Shown here: positions 54,501 to 62,245 of the stretch, in pieces | How the letters are laid out: the number at the start of each line of letters is the position of its first letter | Position numbering within the stretch: the stretch's first letter is position 1 | Assembly (NCBI GenBank): GCA_022606425.2 | Contig: JAHDVF020000749.1 | Location: 87,834 to 151,833 of the forward strand | Direction: 5' to 3' | DNA: 64,000 nt | Source of the DNA: Lepidostoma basale | Taxonomy: Eukaryota > Arthropoda > Insecta > Trichoptera > Lepidostomatidae | Made by a program: the position numbers and the translations under genes | The notes under the pieces: model-generated | The model's input: the letters and a program-made list of their open reading frames with translations, nothing else | The model's database searches: none | What the model was told of the DNA's origin: nothing

Positions 54501-57500
54501 AGGACACAGGTATCAAATTTATCATTTTAGAATTACATTCATATTGAAGCATATTAAAAATATCACAAATGAGGAAATACTAATGCAAATGAAGAAAGGA
54601 AAAAAATTGTCATGACTGTGCAGAGAACTGGAATATATGGGCTCAAAGTGCTGTGACTGATTATCCAAGATAAAATTTAAGTAAACCCATGTGTCAGGAG
54701 GAAAAAAAATCCTGGCTAGAAAACCCTTCAAGAATGGTTCAATTGCAGCACAACTCCCTGTTTAGAGCTGCTGCATCCAAAGTAAAAATAGCCATGACGT
54801 TGTCCAAGAAGAAGTAGAAGAACTCAAAAACGTTTTAAGATATTTTCATTAAAAATATGACACATAGAAGAAGGAGAAGTTTGTGGTCACGCAAGTTTAC
54901 GACGTTTACAAAAAGCCGAGTGAATGAAAATGATCGAGTGAATAGAGAAAAACTCTGGTCAATCTTGTCTGAATATGGAGTAGACAGAGTTGCTTTCCTC
55001 TATGAATACGGCCAATACAAGGGACAAGAAAATTATTTATTGGAAATGAGAATTTATCAATGAAATTGAAAATGGCCATTTACAATGGAGCTCTGGTACT
55101 GTTTTTGCGCTGAATTTTCCTCTTTTATCATCTCAATTCTCTCTTCCTTTACTCATAATGATTATTTACATATGTATTGTAATGTAATGTTTGATTAATC
55201 TAATTATTTTATTGTTTTTTTTCAGCGAGTTGAACCTCTTCCGAATAACAAATTCAAAGAGAACAGCATCGGTGTGCAGAATAGTACCGCGCCTTACGTT
55301 ATCGACGGGATCAGGAAGGGAGACGATCCGGGGAGGGTGTCGTCCATAGTCAATGCCATTAACCAGAACAACAGTTCTATGAGGGGAGGGATCAGAAAGA
55401 GTTCTTCGAAAGATGACCTGTTGCATCAAGATCAGATGAGCAAATCTGACCTGTCACTGCAGGATGCTATGAACTCTTCTAATACGGTGAGATATAATAT
55501 GATCAGATTGTTATGTATATGTATTTGAAACATATATTCAAAAATATAAATATTTTGATTCTTACGTTTCATCTTTCAAAGACATGTGCCTTTCCATAAG
55601 GATTGTTTGTGAATACAGATATTTATTTTTAATTAACTCTGTTTATATGATAGAACGAATGGTAAGACAGAAGAATATACAAGCAGTGTGAGTGGAAATA
55701 GGAGCCTTTTATGTTCCGCAGCCAGGACAGCTGCCTTCTCTACCAATTCCCCGACGTCCCTCCACTTAACCCATTAATATCAGTCGAAGGGTGTAGTATT
55801 TTTCTTCCCTTAGCACATGACCGAAATATGAGACCTTTCTAGTTTTCATACTCAACAACAGCTCTCTATTGGCTCTGGCTCTCTGTAGTACGTCTGCATT
55901 ACTGACCCTATCGGTCCACAGTATACGGAGCATTCTGCGGTATATCCACATCTCAAACGCCTCTAACCGGTTCATTACATTCACTTTTAGAGTCCAGGTT
56001 TTTACAATTGACAACACTAAATTGTTCTCTTTTTGTTTTCTACACTACTGTAATACACCAAAAATCAAAACAAATTTCATAATAATCCAGAAACGTTCTG
56101 GGCATGCACATCGTGTGCATTTCAAATTACTTTCGGAAAGAATCAAAGTATTCCTCTCTCGCTCTCTTGTATTCAAAATATTCTCGTACTCTTTCTTGAT
56201 GACATCCAGGGTTTACCTATTTATATTATGATTTGACAACGCTATCAAATCAGTCTTTGTCATTTTCAGATAGACAGCCTGCCAGTCACCAACCGAAATA
56301 CTTTGGTGTGTCCGTAGCCTTATACATTTTCTGTATAGTTATAGATTTTATATTTACTGTTTTTTTTTTCATCAGGTTTTGGGCTTGAGGCACCGTTCTG
56401 TAATGCGACTAGACATTCCAGTGCACGATTCAGAGAAAGCGGGCCTGGGCATCAGCGTGAAAGGCAAGGTGACAGTTGGCACCAACCCTCAGGATCTTGG
56501 CATCTTCATCAAGTCTGTGCTTCATGGGGGGGCTGCCTCGAGGGATGGCAGGTGAGGATATTAGTCTTCAAACATTCATGTAGGTAGTGGGACCCTTGTA
56601 ACAATTATATGAAATAAAAATATATATTTTTAAATTTTTAGGTTACATACTAATGATCAATTGTTGAACATCAATGGTGTTTCATTAGTCGGCCAATCAA
56701 ATGCAGAAGCTATGGAAACACTAAGACGAGCCTTGGTTCATACCAGGAGTAATATTCAAGGAAATATTTCTTTGACAATTGCACGGAGAACAGGTAAAAA
56801 TATTTTAATATATGAATGAATTACATATTATTTAAAAGTGAACACTTCTTCTTCTTCCTTGTTGTAGACCTATTTAGTCTGTTCTCGAGAGGGTTGATCC
56901 TCCTGTGAGGTAGATTCCGCCATCTTTTAGGAGGTCTTTCACGAGGACGAGTCCCGTGAGGCTGACTATGTAGAGAATCTGGTGGTATCCTTCCTTTGGA
57001 CATGACCGTACCAGTCTCTTCTTCGTTGTCTACTCCATCTTGTAATATCCTCAATTTCACATTTCTCTATAATTCTGGTGTTCCTCATGCGATCTCTCAG
57101 TGTCTTGCCTGCTATCGATCCAGTGTCTTCATCTCGGAAGTCCTCAAAACTTGTTTGGTCCTGATTGTGTCTGATCTTGTTTCAACGCCATATGTTATTA
57201 TTCGTCTTACGCATGCTTTATAGATTCTCATCTTACTCTTAATGGCCATGTCTTTGTTTTTCCATATTGTGGATTTTAGAGCACCAGAGATTGCAGCTGC
57301 CTTGTTGACTTGGCCTTGTATTCTTTCCCGCAGATCAAACCTCCAACCAGATCTATATGCCTAGAAACCTGAAGGTCCTGACCTGTTCTATAGGTTAATT
57401 CTCTAAATTCAGGTTACATGTTTTTCGTGAAAAATGAACACGATATTAAATCATGTTGTTTTCTTTATTTTACAGAAAGTATGGATAGCATAGCCCGGTG

Positions 57501-60166
57501 GAAGGATGACACCCCTCCCAGTGTAAATGAATTAACTAATTCAAACGACAATATTTTAACACATTCCCGTTCATTCTCACCCTCTCATAACACTGTGATA
57601 TTTAACCCGAATTCCCCTCATAAATCAATGGACTCCAACTCTTCGAGAGATGTAAATAGTCATAAGTCAGTCGTCTCATTAGAATCCAATTTCAACAAAG
57701 TCGCACCTCATTACGATTCCAATTCCAATAAGGTCACCGAAACTCACACAAATAATCAGTCTTCGAATTCGAAAAAGCATTCGTCCATTGTGAACATCAA
57801 CAATAACAACACGAGCTGGGTGAGCAGCCAATCGACCGACGCCAGAAGTTTCGACGAACGAGATAACAAAATGCGAGACGCAAACGACCGAGACAAGCGG
57901 GATAGTTTCGAATGGAGCCGATTGGACGGCTGGAACCCCGTGATTGACAGGCTGACTGGCCTTAGGAATGAAAGCTACTGCATGGCCACCCAGGCTGATG
58001 TCTCCATCGTCAACGGGACTAGAGATCACCCCTTGAGGTCGATACACCAACCCAATGCCCTCCGTCACAACATAAGGTCCCCGCCTCATAATGTCATCAT
58101 TGAAGAGGACTACAGTTCTAATAAGTGAGTATTACATATTAATTTTAGACTAAAGTTTCAATATTCTTATTTTATTATTTAGAAATGTTATGAGAGATAT
58201 TTTCATTCATATTAATTATTTAATAGGAGTTTTACATTATTCTTTAAGAAATAATTAACAAATATTTCCTTTGTATGGTGCAATAATATAAATGTAAAAT
58301 TTGTTAATTGTTTCTTGAACAATGATGTAAAATTCCTTATTAAACAATACAAATGAAAATATCTCTTCTCTAGAAGTTTTATTATATTTTATGGAAATTA
58401 CATGTTTCACCTTGCTAAGGCATGTATGTATGACATTTGATAATGCTTTATCAAGGCGAAACATTTCATTCCCATTAAATATAATAATAAATTTTTTAGA
58501 AAACCGATGTGTTCATTCGCATTCATTATGTAATTTTTGTTGTTAAATCTATTAATATTAGGTTGGTTTAACTGTATTTTTTGTTGTTACTAATACATTA
58601 TTCCTTCGTTGTTTCTCTCAGAACTGGTCCCGGAGGAGTCTGGGAGTCGGGCAGCGAGAGTGGATGCGGAACAGATGTCGGAGGTTTCTCGAGGGATGCA
58701 ATCGGTCGACGCTCCATGTCTGAGAAGAGGCACGCTGCCATGGATGCCAAGAATACTGGCACTTACAAGAAGATTAAGGAACTGAAAGCTGGTAATGGTG
58801 AGTGATAAATAATCAGATACAATTGTCATGTTAATAAGTAGAAATACATTTATTGAATAGTTGTTTATTTGCATAAGAGCAAGCGGGCATTTTCATGCAT
58901 TCAGTAAATTTATTCTTTATCTAATAGCCACATGCATTTTTCTGTTAAAAATTATGTGTTCTTTATTTTAGTCCAAGTTGGTCCATCACTCGGCATGCGC
59001 AAGTCTTCTAGTTTGGAATCTCTGCAAACGGCAATTCAGGAAATATCCCTTCACCAAAATGCCAGGAAAAATGATCCCATCTACGGCAGAGCACATCCGC
59101 GTAAGTTTTTTAAATCATTATTTTTGTAATGTTTTATATCTTCACTAGTTTCAATCCAAGGTTTTTGAGAAGCCACTTAGGCCTTTTTAAATGTGGTAGT
59201 TTCCTGTTGCTTTCCACATTTGTATACAGCAGGTTTGAACCCAATTACTGTATACAACTGTTTTGTACATCTGAATATTAAAATATATTGACAAAAACTA
59301 ATTTTAATGTAATTTTCTTGTAGCTCTGAAGCACTGGCTCACAGACAATGGTGTGGAGGGCATTGTACGAGGGACACCGGCCCAGTCGTCTCTGTCACAC
59401 AAAAAGCCATCTTTTCTGAAATCAATATCCACTATGTTAAGGTATTTTAACTTCAATTACTTCGAATTTGTGTAACAATTTTTTTTACTTAAATTTTTTT
59501 TTTTACAAAGACATTAACTTCAATCATGTTGTTTTTTTAAAGTGTTTATACAGAAAACACTGCAAAATTACTGGAAATTTTCTTTGGGGTTGTAGCATCT
59601 GCTACCACGTTATAGCCCAATTGATTATCTCTTTTATTTTTCTTGTTATTTATGTTCAATCACAGTATTTGGTGCACAAGGCTTCAAAAATTGTCTGTAT
59701 CCCTAAGTATTTATTATTTTTTATAAATTTTTGCAGGTTTGGCAAACAGCGTCCGAAAATCCCCTACTCCCGATCAGAGATCTACGGTGGAATTCAAAGC
59801 AGATCACATCCTGGACGCGCGTCAGAAAAGTCTCTTGCTAAATCAGACATCACCGAGAGGCTTACAGACACCTCGTCCAAGAGCGCTGAAGCCACATATG
59901 GCAACACCAATGGCCCCAATCACAGCAAAGAGAACCACCTCCCGAACGGCTCTCATTCTAGACAGAGCAGCTCCGACAGGCTCGGAGATGGAGGCAGGGG
60001 CGAGGGCAGCAGGGAGGGGAACAGAGAAAGTAGGATGGAGGCCAACAATGTGGGGGGTAAGACGGAGCGGATGGAAGATAGGGCCGGAGTCAGGGGTATG
60101 CAGTGGGCTCCTCCATACAGACATCCTCCAACAAGAACAGGCCCTAATGCTCACCCTGTTTCCCAG
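45365..60166 (+). CDS. baz: bazooka / par-3 polarity scaffold, partial gene (15 exons)
   Basis: Par-3/Bazooka is the cortical scaffold that joins Par-6 and aPKC and organises apical junctions, neuroblast polarity and oocyte polarity. Joining 15 GT-AG exons gives 1085 codons without a stop; all phases agree. Residues counted from the 45365 exon: rest of CR1, 1-68; 14-3-3-type RRGSEP site, about 97-102; PDZ2, about 284-371; PDZ3, about 485-583; low-complexity linker, 585-760; CR3 aPKC motif, about 823-836; SSSLESLQT, about 870; KKPSFLKSISTML-RFGK, about 928-945. Neither the first CR1 exon, nor PDZ1, nor the C-terminus is seen here. Introns contain many LINE and SINE insertions, none touching an exon. 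Confidence 0.93.
45605..45840 (-). mobile_element. SINE-T copy, decayed
   Basis: TTCTAATGACATGCGATAGG, ACCAGACCAAAGACAGCATA, GGGAATCGAACCTGGAACCT and CACTGCCACAAAGCCCG match SINE-T in reverse, with the extra GTTTCCCGTTGC block at 45606. It sits just behind the donor of the CR1 exon. Confidence 0.75.
46075..46660 (+). mobile_element. LINE-A 3' copy, decayed
   Basis: AGAGAAATTGACAGAACGTT, AATAAATGCAGTAGAAATTA, GGTTTGGACACATGGAAAAG, CAGTGTGGCAGTCCATTCTT and CCCTTCGGGGAGACAGTGTG. It carries internal deletions and frameshifts. Confidence 0.8.
46661..47510. other. AT-rich intron, nothing recognised
   Basis: Strongly AT-rich intronic sequence without coding potential or identifiable repeats. Confidence 0.5.
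47515..47675 (+). mobile_element. LINE-A 3' fragment
   Basis: AATGTCGGCCACGTGAGGAG, GTGTGGCAGTCCATTCTTGC and CACGGCGTGATGGTTAG. Confidence 0.8.
47680..47790. mobile_element. MITE-D-like fragment
   Basis: GTGTTTCGAAGGCTTTCATT, GGTGTAAAACCTTCATAACA and TGTAGAGAAAATTG resemble MITE-D sequence. It directly follows the LINE-A end. Confidence 0.5.
47995..48415 (+). mobile_element. LINE-A 3' copy
   Basis: AGAGCAGAATCAATGCGGTA, GTAGACTGAGGAAAACATTG, AGTAGTTTGGCGGTCCATTC and GGCATGATGGTTTGTTTGTT. It lies in the intron before the RRGSEP exon. Confidence 0.8.
48568..48708 (+). CDS. baz: par-3 exon: Gly-rich linker with RRGSEP site
   Basis: A 141-nt, phase 0-0 exon (TTTGCAG acceptor, CCCAG|GTCAGT donor). 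The first 26 codons are Gly/Val-rich low complexity. Then LQVRRGSEPTLHQDN matches the conserved (V)RRSSDP-type motif of Par-3 proteins. RRGSEP fits a phospho-dependent 14-3-3 site (R-x-x-S-x-P), equivalent to the N-terminal Par-1 site of Drosophila Baz; that equivalence is inferred from family position. Confidence 0.92.
48750..49305 (+). mobile_element. LINE-A copy interrupted by SINE-T
   Basis: CCTTATGTATGGAAGTGAAG, GTAGAAATGAGATCTCTTAG (left part) and GAAATAGAGGAAGACCGAGG, AAAACGTGAG (right part) flank the nested SINE at 48863-49113. Confidence 0.8.
48863..49113 (-). mobile_element. SINE-T, full-length, nested, with 8-bp duplication
   Basis: A minus-strand full copy: A and B boxes lie inside GAATCAAACCCGGAACC and CCACTCGGCCACG (reverse), and the tail is ATTATTGTTATTTTG-like. 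It is bounded by TATGTGTA at 48855-48862 and 49114-49121, a target-site duplication within LINE-A. Confidence 0.88.
49306..49716. other. AT-rich intron, nothing recognised
   Basis: No gene or identifiable repeat. Confidence 0.45.
49717..49878 (-). mobile_element. SINE-L copy
   Basis: AACTAACTAAGTAACCATCA, CTTTCTGAAGGGGTAGGCAG, TTTAACCGATGGGGCACTCC and GATGGGTTGCGAACCTTATC, with the 5' end at GGGATCTCCC (49866-49875). Confidence 0.8.
50082..50278 (+). CDS. baz: par-3 exon: KRWSAA block and linker
   Basis: The acceptor is ATTATTACAG and the donor is CCAGG|GTTAAT (weaker than the others). Phase 0 in, 2 out, 197 nt. MASKRWSAAVVFRD aligns with the KRWSAAA block that follows the first 14-3-3 site in Baz. 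The exon ends RQTNRLSMQFSGPG, like the R-RLSMQF block of Baz. The AUG at its start is internal, not a translation start, because the frame continues from the preceding exon. Confidence 0.9.
50340..50530 (+). mobile_element. LINE-B-like tail fragment in intron
   Basis: GGTTGACGAGGTGTTGGGAG, GTACTGGACTCGTTTGAAAA and GTTGAGGAGCTGTTTCGAAG read as a decayed GRRGVGR...VEELFR-type LINE tail. Confidence 0.5.
50565..50690 (+). CDS. baz: par-3 exon: SLPRDSARKEPLGQ block
   Basis: 126 nt, phase 2 in and 2 out (TTTTTCAG acceptor, CACAG|GTAAGA donor). GAWVDAAERVQV and TKSLPRDSARKEPLGQ match the (W-DAAE...SKSLPRE-RRKEPLGQ) segment that immediately precedes PDZ1 in Drosophila Baz. PDZ1 would be expected to follow, but the next exon does not encode it. 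Confidence 0.93.
50846..51453. mobile_element. 608-bp hAT-like element with 5-bp duplication
   Basis: The ends CAGTGTTTCTTAATC and GGTTAATCACTTCTG are weakly inverted. TAGAG is duplicated at 50841-50845 and 51454-51458, splitting a LINE-A fragment (50790-50845 and 51454-51510). The sequence inside the right end (GGGGCGCTGGCGCTCC) resembles hAT/Charlie-type subtermini. It also holds an ATTC microsatellite and a LINE-like scrap at 50925-51035. The 67-codon frame 51084-51287 (starting MQFLLQINKSLGR) has no recognised family. Confidence 0.6.
51727..51824 (+). CDS. baz: par-3 exon: VEDMLRW linker
   Basis: 98 nt, phase 2 in and 1 out (TTTTTTCAG acceptor, CCCA|GTAAGT donor). It encodes VEDMLRWVSGVNSTVQPAH, then AQERPLDRLPELP. 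The frame fits both neighbours exactly, and the VxxMLRWV stretch vaguely resembles the MVGKWLEKQ stretch upstream of PDZ1 in vertebrate Par-3. It contains no PDZ fold elements. Confidence 0.85.
51825..52865. other. Intron where PDZ1 exons would be expected
   Basis: I read all three plus frames for a PDZ carboxylate-binding loop (GPLG-, GLG-type) and the downstream R-L-GDRI-E-NG signature and saw neither. A GC-richer patch at 52640-52830 contains GACGTCTGTGCGC repeats but no open PDZ-like frame. Confidence 0.6.
52866..53115. repeat. Dispersed repeat (copy of 36068-36320)
   Basis: CTCCCTTCACATACTAACCC, CACCTCCAGCCGCCACAAGC, TCAGAGGAACACTCCGGGCC and GAGCTGAACCTCTGTAAACC. It lies in the intron upstream of PDZ2. 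Confidence 0.75.
53293..53489 (+). CDS. baz: par-3 exon: PDZ2, first half
   Basis: 197 nt, phase 1 in and 0 out (GGTTACAG acceptor, CCAAG|GTACCA donor). After a Gly/Ser-rich linker, VALVKGERGLGFTITTRD carries the GLGF carboxylate-binding loop. CPIYIKNILPK matches the PIY(V/I)KNILP hallmark of PDZ2 in all Par-3 proteins. In other Par-3 proteins this is preceded by PDZ1, which is absent here. Confidence 0.96.
53900..54185 (+). mobile_element. LINE-A 3' copy, decayed
   Basis: GATGGTTTGGACATATGGAA, GAATGGTTAAGAAAGTGTAT, GTGTATGACTCGCTGTATGA and GTGTGGGCGGTCCATTCTCT. Confidence 0.75.
54309..54509 (+). CDS. baz: par-3 exon: PDZ2, second half
   Basis: 201 nt, phase 0-0 (TTCTACAG acceptor, CACAG|GTATCA donor). 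GAAVTDGRLRAGDRMVSVNN, VSLLRSTPTNSTVTIVVERP: the DGRL-(K/A)GDR-(L/M)--VN and VV-LLR-T motifs of PDZ2. VNN replaces the usual (V/I)(N/D)G turn, a mild deviation. PDZ2 in Par-3 proteins binds membrane lipids and other partners. Confidence 0.96.
54700..54830 (+). mobile_element. LINE tail scrap
   Basis: CCTGTTTAGAGCTGCTGCAT, CCAAAGTAAAAATAGCCATG encodes LFRAAASKVKIAM, a LINE C-terminus of the ELFRAAANKVTIAM type. A similar scrap is at 48460-48540. Confidence 0.55.
54855..55110 (+). mobile_element. LINE-A internal fragment with deletion
   Basis: VNREKLWSILSEYGVDRV (reverse-transcriptase region) is followed after a deletion by KLKMAIYNGALV, matching KMAVHNGVLV of the 4258 copy. Confidence 0.65.
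55226..55486 (+). CDS. baz: par-3 exon: linker between PDZ2 and PDZ3
   Basis: 261 nt, phase 0-0 (TTTTTTCAG acceptor, TACG|GTGAGA donor). It encodes RVEPLPNNKFKEN, YVIDGIRKGDDPGRVSSIV and KSSSKDDLLHQDQMSKSDLS. It is Ser/Asn-rich and likely disordered, with no domain. It corresponds to the poorly conserved segment of Baz containing KSSSARSL before PDZ3. Confidence 0.92.
55645..56020 (-). mobile_element. LINE-B fragment beside a LINE-A scrap
   Basis: The minus strand encodes AFEMWIYRRMLRILWTDRVS, LQRARANRELLLSMKTRKVS and YFGHVLREEKYYTLRLILMG. At 55645-55710 a plus-strand LINE-A scrap (GAACGAATGGTAAGACAGAA, then GTGTGAGTGGAAATAGGAGC) abuts it. Confidence 0.8.
56090..56195. repeat. Repeat I, inverted copy of 40300-40405
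   Basis: AAACGTTCTGGGCATGCACA, TTTCAAATTACTTTCGGAAA and CTCTCTTGTATTCAAAATAT are the reverse complement of the 40300 copy with modest divergence. Confidence 0.65.
56376..56551 (+). CDS. baz: par-3 exon: PDZ3, first half
   Basis: 176 nt, phase 0 in and 2 out (ATCAG acceptor, GGCAG|GTGAGG donor). LDIPVHDSEKAGLGISVKGK has the GLGI loop. QDLGIFIKSVLHGGAASRDG matches DLGIFVK-(I/V)I-GGAASKDGR, diagnostic of Par-3 PDZ3. The loop insertion between SVKGK and DLGIF is short (about 9 residues), shorter than in Drosophila. Confidence 0.97.
56642..56793 (+). CDS. baz: par-3 exon: PDZ3, second half
   Basis: 152 nt, phase 2 in and 1 out (ATTTTTAG acceptor, AACAG|GTAAAA donor). RLHTNDQLLNINGVSLVGQS, NAEAMETLRRAL and ISLTIARRT complete PDZ3, matching the NDQLL-(V/I)NG-SL-G---AMETLRR signature. 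The intron between the PDZ3 exons is only 90 bp. Confidence 0.97.
56830..57365 (-). mobile_element. LINE-C 3' copy in intron
   Basis: TGTAGACCTATTTAGTCTGT, TCTTTCACGAGGACGAGTCC, CATCTCGGAAGTCCTCAAAA, ATTCGTCTTACGCATGCTTT and ATGGCCATGTCTTTG are reverse LINE-C. It is colinear with the 23340 copy, and the frame is broken. Confidence 0.8.
57476..58124 (+). CDS. baz: par-3 exon: Ser/Asn-rich linker with conserved NPVIDRLTG
   Basis: 649 nt, phase 1 in and 2 out (TTTTACAG acceptor, ATAA|GTGAGT donor); the largest exon seen. The first two thirds are rich in Ser, Asn, His and Asp and probably disordered. The end carries DGWNPVIDRLTGLRNESYCM, matching the W(S)NPV-DRLTG and LRNESYYMAT blocks of insect Baz. 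NVIIEEDYSS matches the (T)VIIEDD motif shared even with vertebrate Par-3. Confidence 0.95.
58195..58540. mobile_element. MITE-C copy, two-armed
   Basis: Inverted blocks include TTGTTAATTGTTTCTTGAAC with its partner near 58240, and TTTCACCTTGCTAAGGCATG with TTATCAAGGCGAAACATTTC. It ends just upstream of the acceptor region of the next par-3 exon. Confidence 0.7.
58622..58797 (+). CDS. baz: par-3 exon: CR3, aPKC-binding site
   Basis: 176 nt, phase 2 in and 1 out (TCTCTCAG acceptor, AATG|GTGAGT donor). GGFSRDAIGRRSMSEKRHAA, then MDAKNTGTYKKIKEL, is the CR3 motif. aPKC docks here and phosphorylates the first Ser of RRSMSEK (equivalent to mammalian Par-3 Ser827 and Baz Ser980), releasing the complex. 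All flanking basic residues are conserved. Confidence 0.97.
58972..59100 (+). CDS. baz: par-3 exon: SSSLESLQT block
   Basis: 129 nt, phase 1 in and 1 out (TTATTTTAG acceptor, CCGC|GTAAGT donor). VGPSLGMRKSSSLESLQTAI matches the GPS(M/L)G(M/L)(K/R)KSSSLESLQT block conserved from flies to vertebrates, and is likely the second Par-1/14-3-3 region. The tail QEISLHQNARKNDPIYGRA is variable and includes an alpha-helical start. Confidence 0.96.
59190..59275 (-). mobile_element. SINE-T-variant fragment
   Basis: GTGGTAGTTTCCTGTTGCTT and CCCAATTACTGTATACAACT match the extra block next to the 21325 and 45605 copies. The tRNA head is missing. Confidence 0.5.
59324..59441 (+). CDS. baz: par-3 exon: KKPSFLKSISTML block
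   Basis: 118 nt, phase 1 in and 2 out (TTCTTGTAG acceptor, TAAG|GTATTT donor). LKHWLTDNGVEGIVRG is lineage-variable. SLSHKKPSFLKSISTMLR corresponds to the (K)KPSILRGIGHMFRF block of Baz and the KKGMLKGLGDMFRFGK block of mammalian Par-3, a basic amphipathic conserved segment near the C-terminal third. Confidence 0.94.
59737..60166 (+). CDS. baz: par-3 exon: RFGKQRPK and variable C-terminal region
   Basis: 430 nt, phase 2 in and 0 out (TTTTTGCAG acceptor, CCCAG|GTACAA donor). FGKQRPKIPYSRSEIYGG completes the conserved RFGK block and is followed by a Ser/Gly/Arg-rich, probably disordered stretch ending APPYRHPPTRTGPNAHPVSQ. There is no stop, so further exons must lie downstream. None is visible before 64000. 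Confidence 0.93.
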
Positions 60167-60440
60167 GTACAATTTTTTAATGTGCTTTTTGCTTCGTTTT
60201 TCATATCATTCATTAAATGCTTCTTTTTTTTGGGAAAGTGGACTTGATATTTTTTTTTAAATTTCTTTTATGATTAATTTATGTGAAATAAATATTTGAT
60301 ATTTTTTACTCCGAAAACGAAAATATATATTTTTACTGTAAAATAAAAATTGCTTAATGGATATTTTATTCATAATTTATTTATTTAATAAAATTGTATA
60401 CGTAAAAAAAATATTCACTAAATGTTCTTCTTCTTCTTCT
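60167..60440. other. Intron start, AT-rich
   Basis: AT-rich intronic DNA directly downstream of the last par-3 exon seen. No additional exon is recognised here. Confidence 0.5.
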
Positions 60441-61055
60441 TCTTCCCTTTTTGTAGACTCAGGAGTCTGTTATTTCAGGCGGGTCCTCTTGAGATGCTGA
60501 ACTCCAGCTTTCTCTCCAGCGTTTCGGGGGTCTTCCTGGTCGGCGTTGTCCGTTTGGCGTTCCATGGAGAGCTATGTGTGGTATTCTATTTGAGCTCATC
60601 CTTTCTACGTGTTCATGCCAGTATCGCCGTCTTTGACGTCCCCATCTGACCACATCTTCGACCTCGCAGATTTCTCGGATTGCTGTATTCCTAACTCGAT
60701 CACGTAGGGTCTTGCCAGCTATAGCGCGGAGCGTTTTCATCTCGGTTGTCCTGAGCATGCTCTTTGTCTTGACAGTATCTGCCCTCGATTCAATGCCATA
60801 TGTGAGGATTGGTCGCACACAGGTCTTGTAGATGCGTACCTTGCTGTCAGTCCTCATGTCCCTGTTTCTCCATATGACATCTTTCAGGCAGCCTGCAACT
60901 GCTGCAGCCCTATCCACCTGTGACCTTACTTCTCTGGGGAGGTCATTAGAGCTGGTTACTTCGCTTCCGAGATATCTGAATAGGTCCACCTGTTCGATTT
61001 CCTCCTGGCGTACGGAGACTTCGCATCTCAGTTGATTTCTTGCGAATGTCATACA
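60440..61055 (-). mobile_element. LINE-C, best-preserved C-terminal ORF
   Basis: An uninterrupted 197-codon minus-strand frame (61052 to 60459) encodes the post-RT region of a LINE: MTFARNQLRCEVSVRQEEIE, VDLFRYLGSEVTSSNDLPRE, RPILTYGIESRADTVKTKSM, LRTTEMKTLRAIAGKTLRDR, ICEVEDVVRWGRQRRR and GRPPKRWRESWSS. The 3' end shows a TTC/GAA microsatellite (60425-60445). The upstream reverse transcriptase is missing, so it cannot be autonomous. Lack of stops suggests recent insertion in the par-3 intron. Confidence 0.88.
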
Positions 61056-61344
61056 CTAAATGTTGATATTTAAAAATATTATCTGAAGTATATTTCTGCA
61101 GTTGGAATATTTAACATTTTGAAATAATAATTTAAATAAATAAAAATGCATGGTTGTTTTTAGCCAATGAATATTTTGCTCCGCTTATATTGTATATATG
61201 AATTTGAAGTTTTCAGCTAAATATAACATTTTTGCTTCCTGCCTGAGCATGCCTGATTTTCAGTGGAACATCAGAACATAAACTGAAATATCCATGAGTC
61301 TGCTTTTATATCCGTACATATTTCCACCTTCGCTTTGTCATTAA

Positions 61345-61600
61345 CCCATTGGCATCACAATCGGCATATCGGACCGATCATGCCACCGATGCATGTTACG
61401 ATCACCTGTGCAAATCTTATTACTTCATTCATTTAACAATTTACACATTTTAAATATATATGAATGACACGTTTTAAAAATTTTTAAGTCTTGTTTCCGC
61501 ATTTGTTTTTTTTAGTAGAATTTACTATTTACCACTTCCAATTGTATGTTTTTGTTTGTGTTCTTAATCTTAGTTTTAAATTTATTGTGATGCCAATGGT
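61345..61600. mobile_element. piggyBac-like MITE (decayed)
   Basis: TTAA (61341-61344) is followed by CCCATTGGCATCACAAT. The other end is ATTGTGATGCCAATGG at 61584-61599, followed by TTATT, close to an expected GGTTAA. TTAA plus a CC(C)-start inverted repeat is the piggyBac pattern. About 255 bp, no coding sequence. Confidence 0.55.
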
Positions 61601-61894
61601 TATTTGATTAATATAACAATTTAACATTGTTTGCGAGAACAGTGATAGCCGTAAATGTCATTTCGAGTTCAAAACTAAAATTATATTATAGTTAATAATT
61701 TGACACAGATTTATAGGATTTTGTTTTCTTCAAAATACGTTTTTTTTTTTCTTCGTGAAATTAGACTTGATAAACCCGCAAAATCCATATGAAGTGTAAC
61801 ATATCATCAACACTATAATATATTTTCTCCTGTTTTCTCATTTTAAATGATACACTAATAGCGTTTTTAAGTTTGAAAAATAATGATTAAAGCC

Positions 61895-61990
61895 ATTCCC
61901 ATAAGATATTATAAAACTTCTAGAAAACAGATGTTTTCATTCATATTATTGATTTAATTAATCATTTTTCAAGAAACAATAATAAATTTT
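61895..61990. mobile_element. MITE-C partial copy
   Basis: CCCATAAGATATTATAAAAC, TTCTAGAAAACAGATGTTTT and ATTTTTCAAGAAACAATAA. Confidence 0.6.
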
Positions 61991-62029
61991 AAAGTTTGAC
62001 TGACTCACTAATCCTGCAAACATACCTTT

Positions 62030-62245
62030 ACCTGAGAGCCGTAAAGTTTTAAGTGAATTGAGTTAAGAGATGGTCATGTCAGATTTTTATTACGTTTTGA
62101 GTGCGTCCATGGCAATTGTCTGTCTTTACGGTTACTTCTTACTATGCTGTATGTATACTGTGTTGTTGATAACATAATATGGCATTCCGACTCGCTTCTG
62201 ACAAAAATTCACTTAAGATTTTATGGCTCTAAGGTATAGAGATAT
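62030..62245. repeat. Repeat G copy with inverted halves
   Basis: GAGAGCCGTAAAGTTTTAAG at 62034 and CTTAAGATTTTATGGCTCT at 62211 are inverted. The block between (CAGATTTTTATTACGTTTTG, GTCCATGGCAATTGTC) matches the tandem units at 30967-31430. Confidence 0.65.

Noticed and set aside
59468..59736. Upstream extension of the frame into the 59737 exon
   Set aside because: It lies in an AT-rich intron and ends at a clear TTTTTGCAG acceptor. Homology starts only at RFGK.
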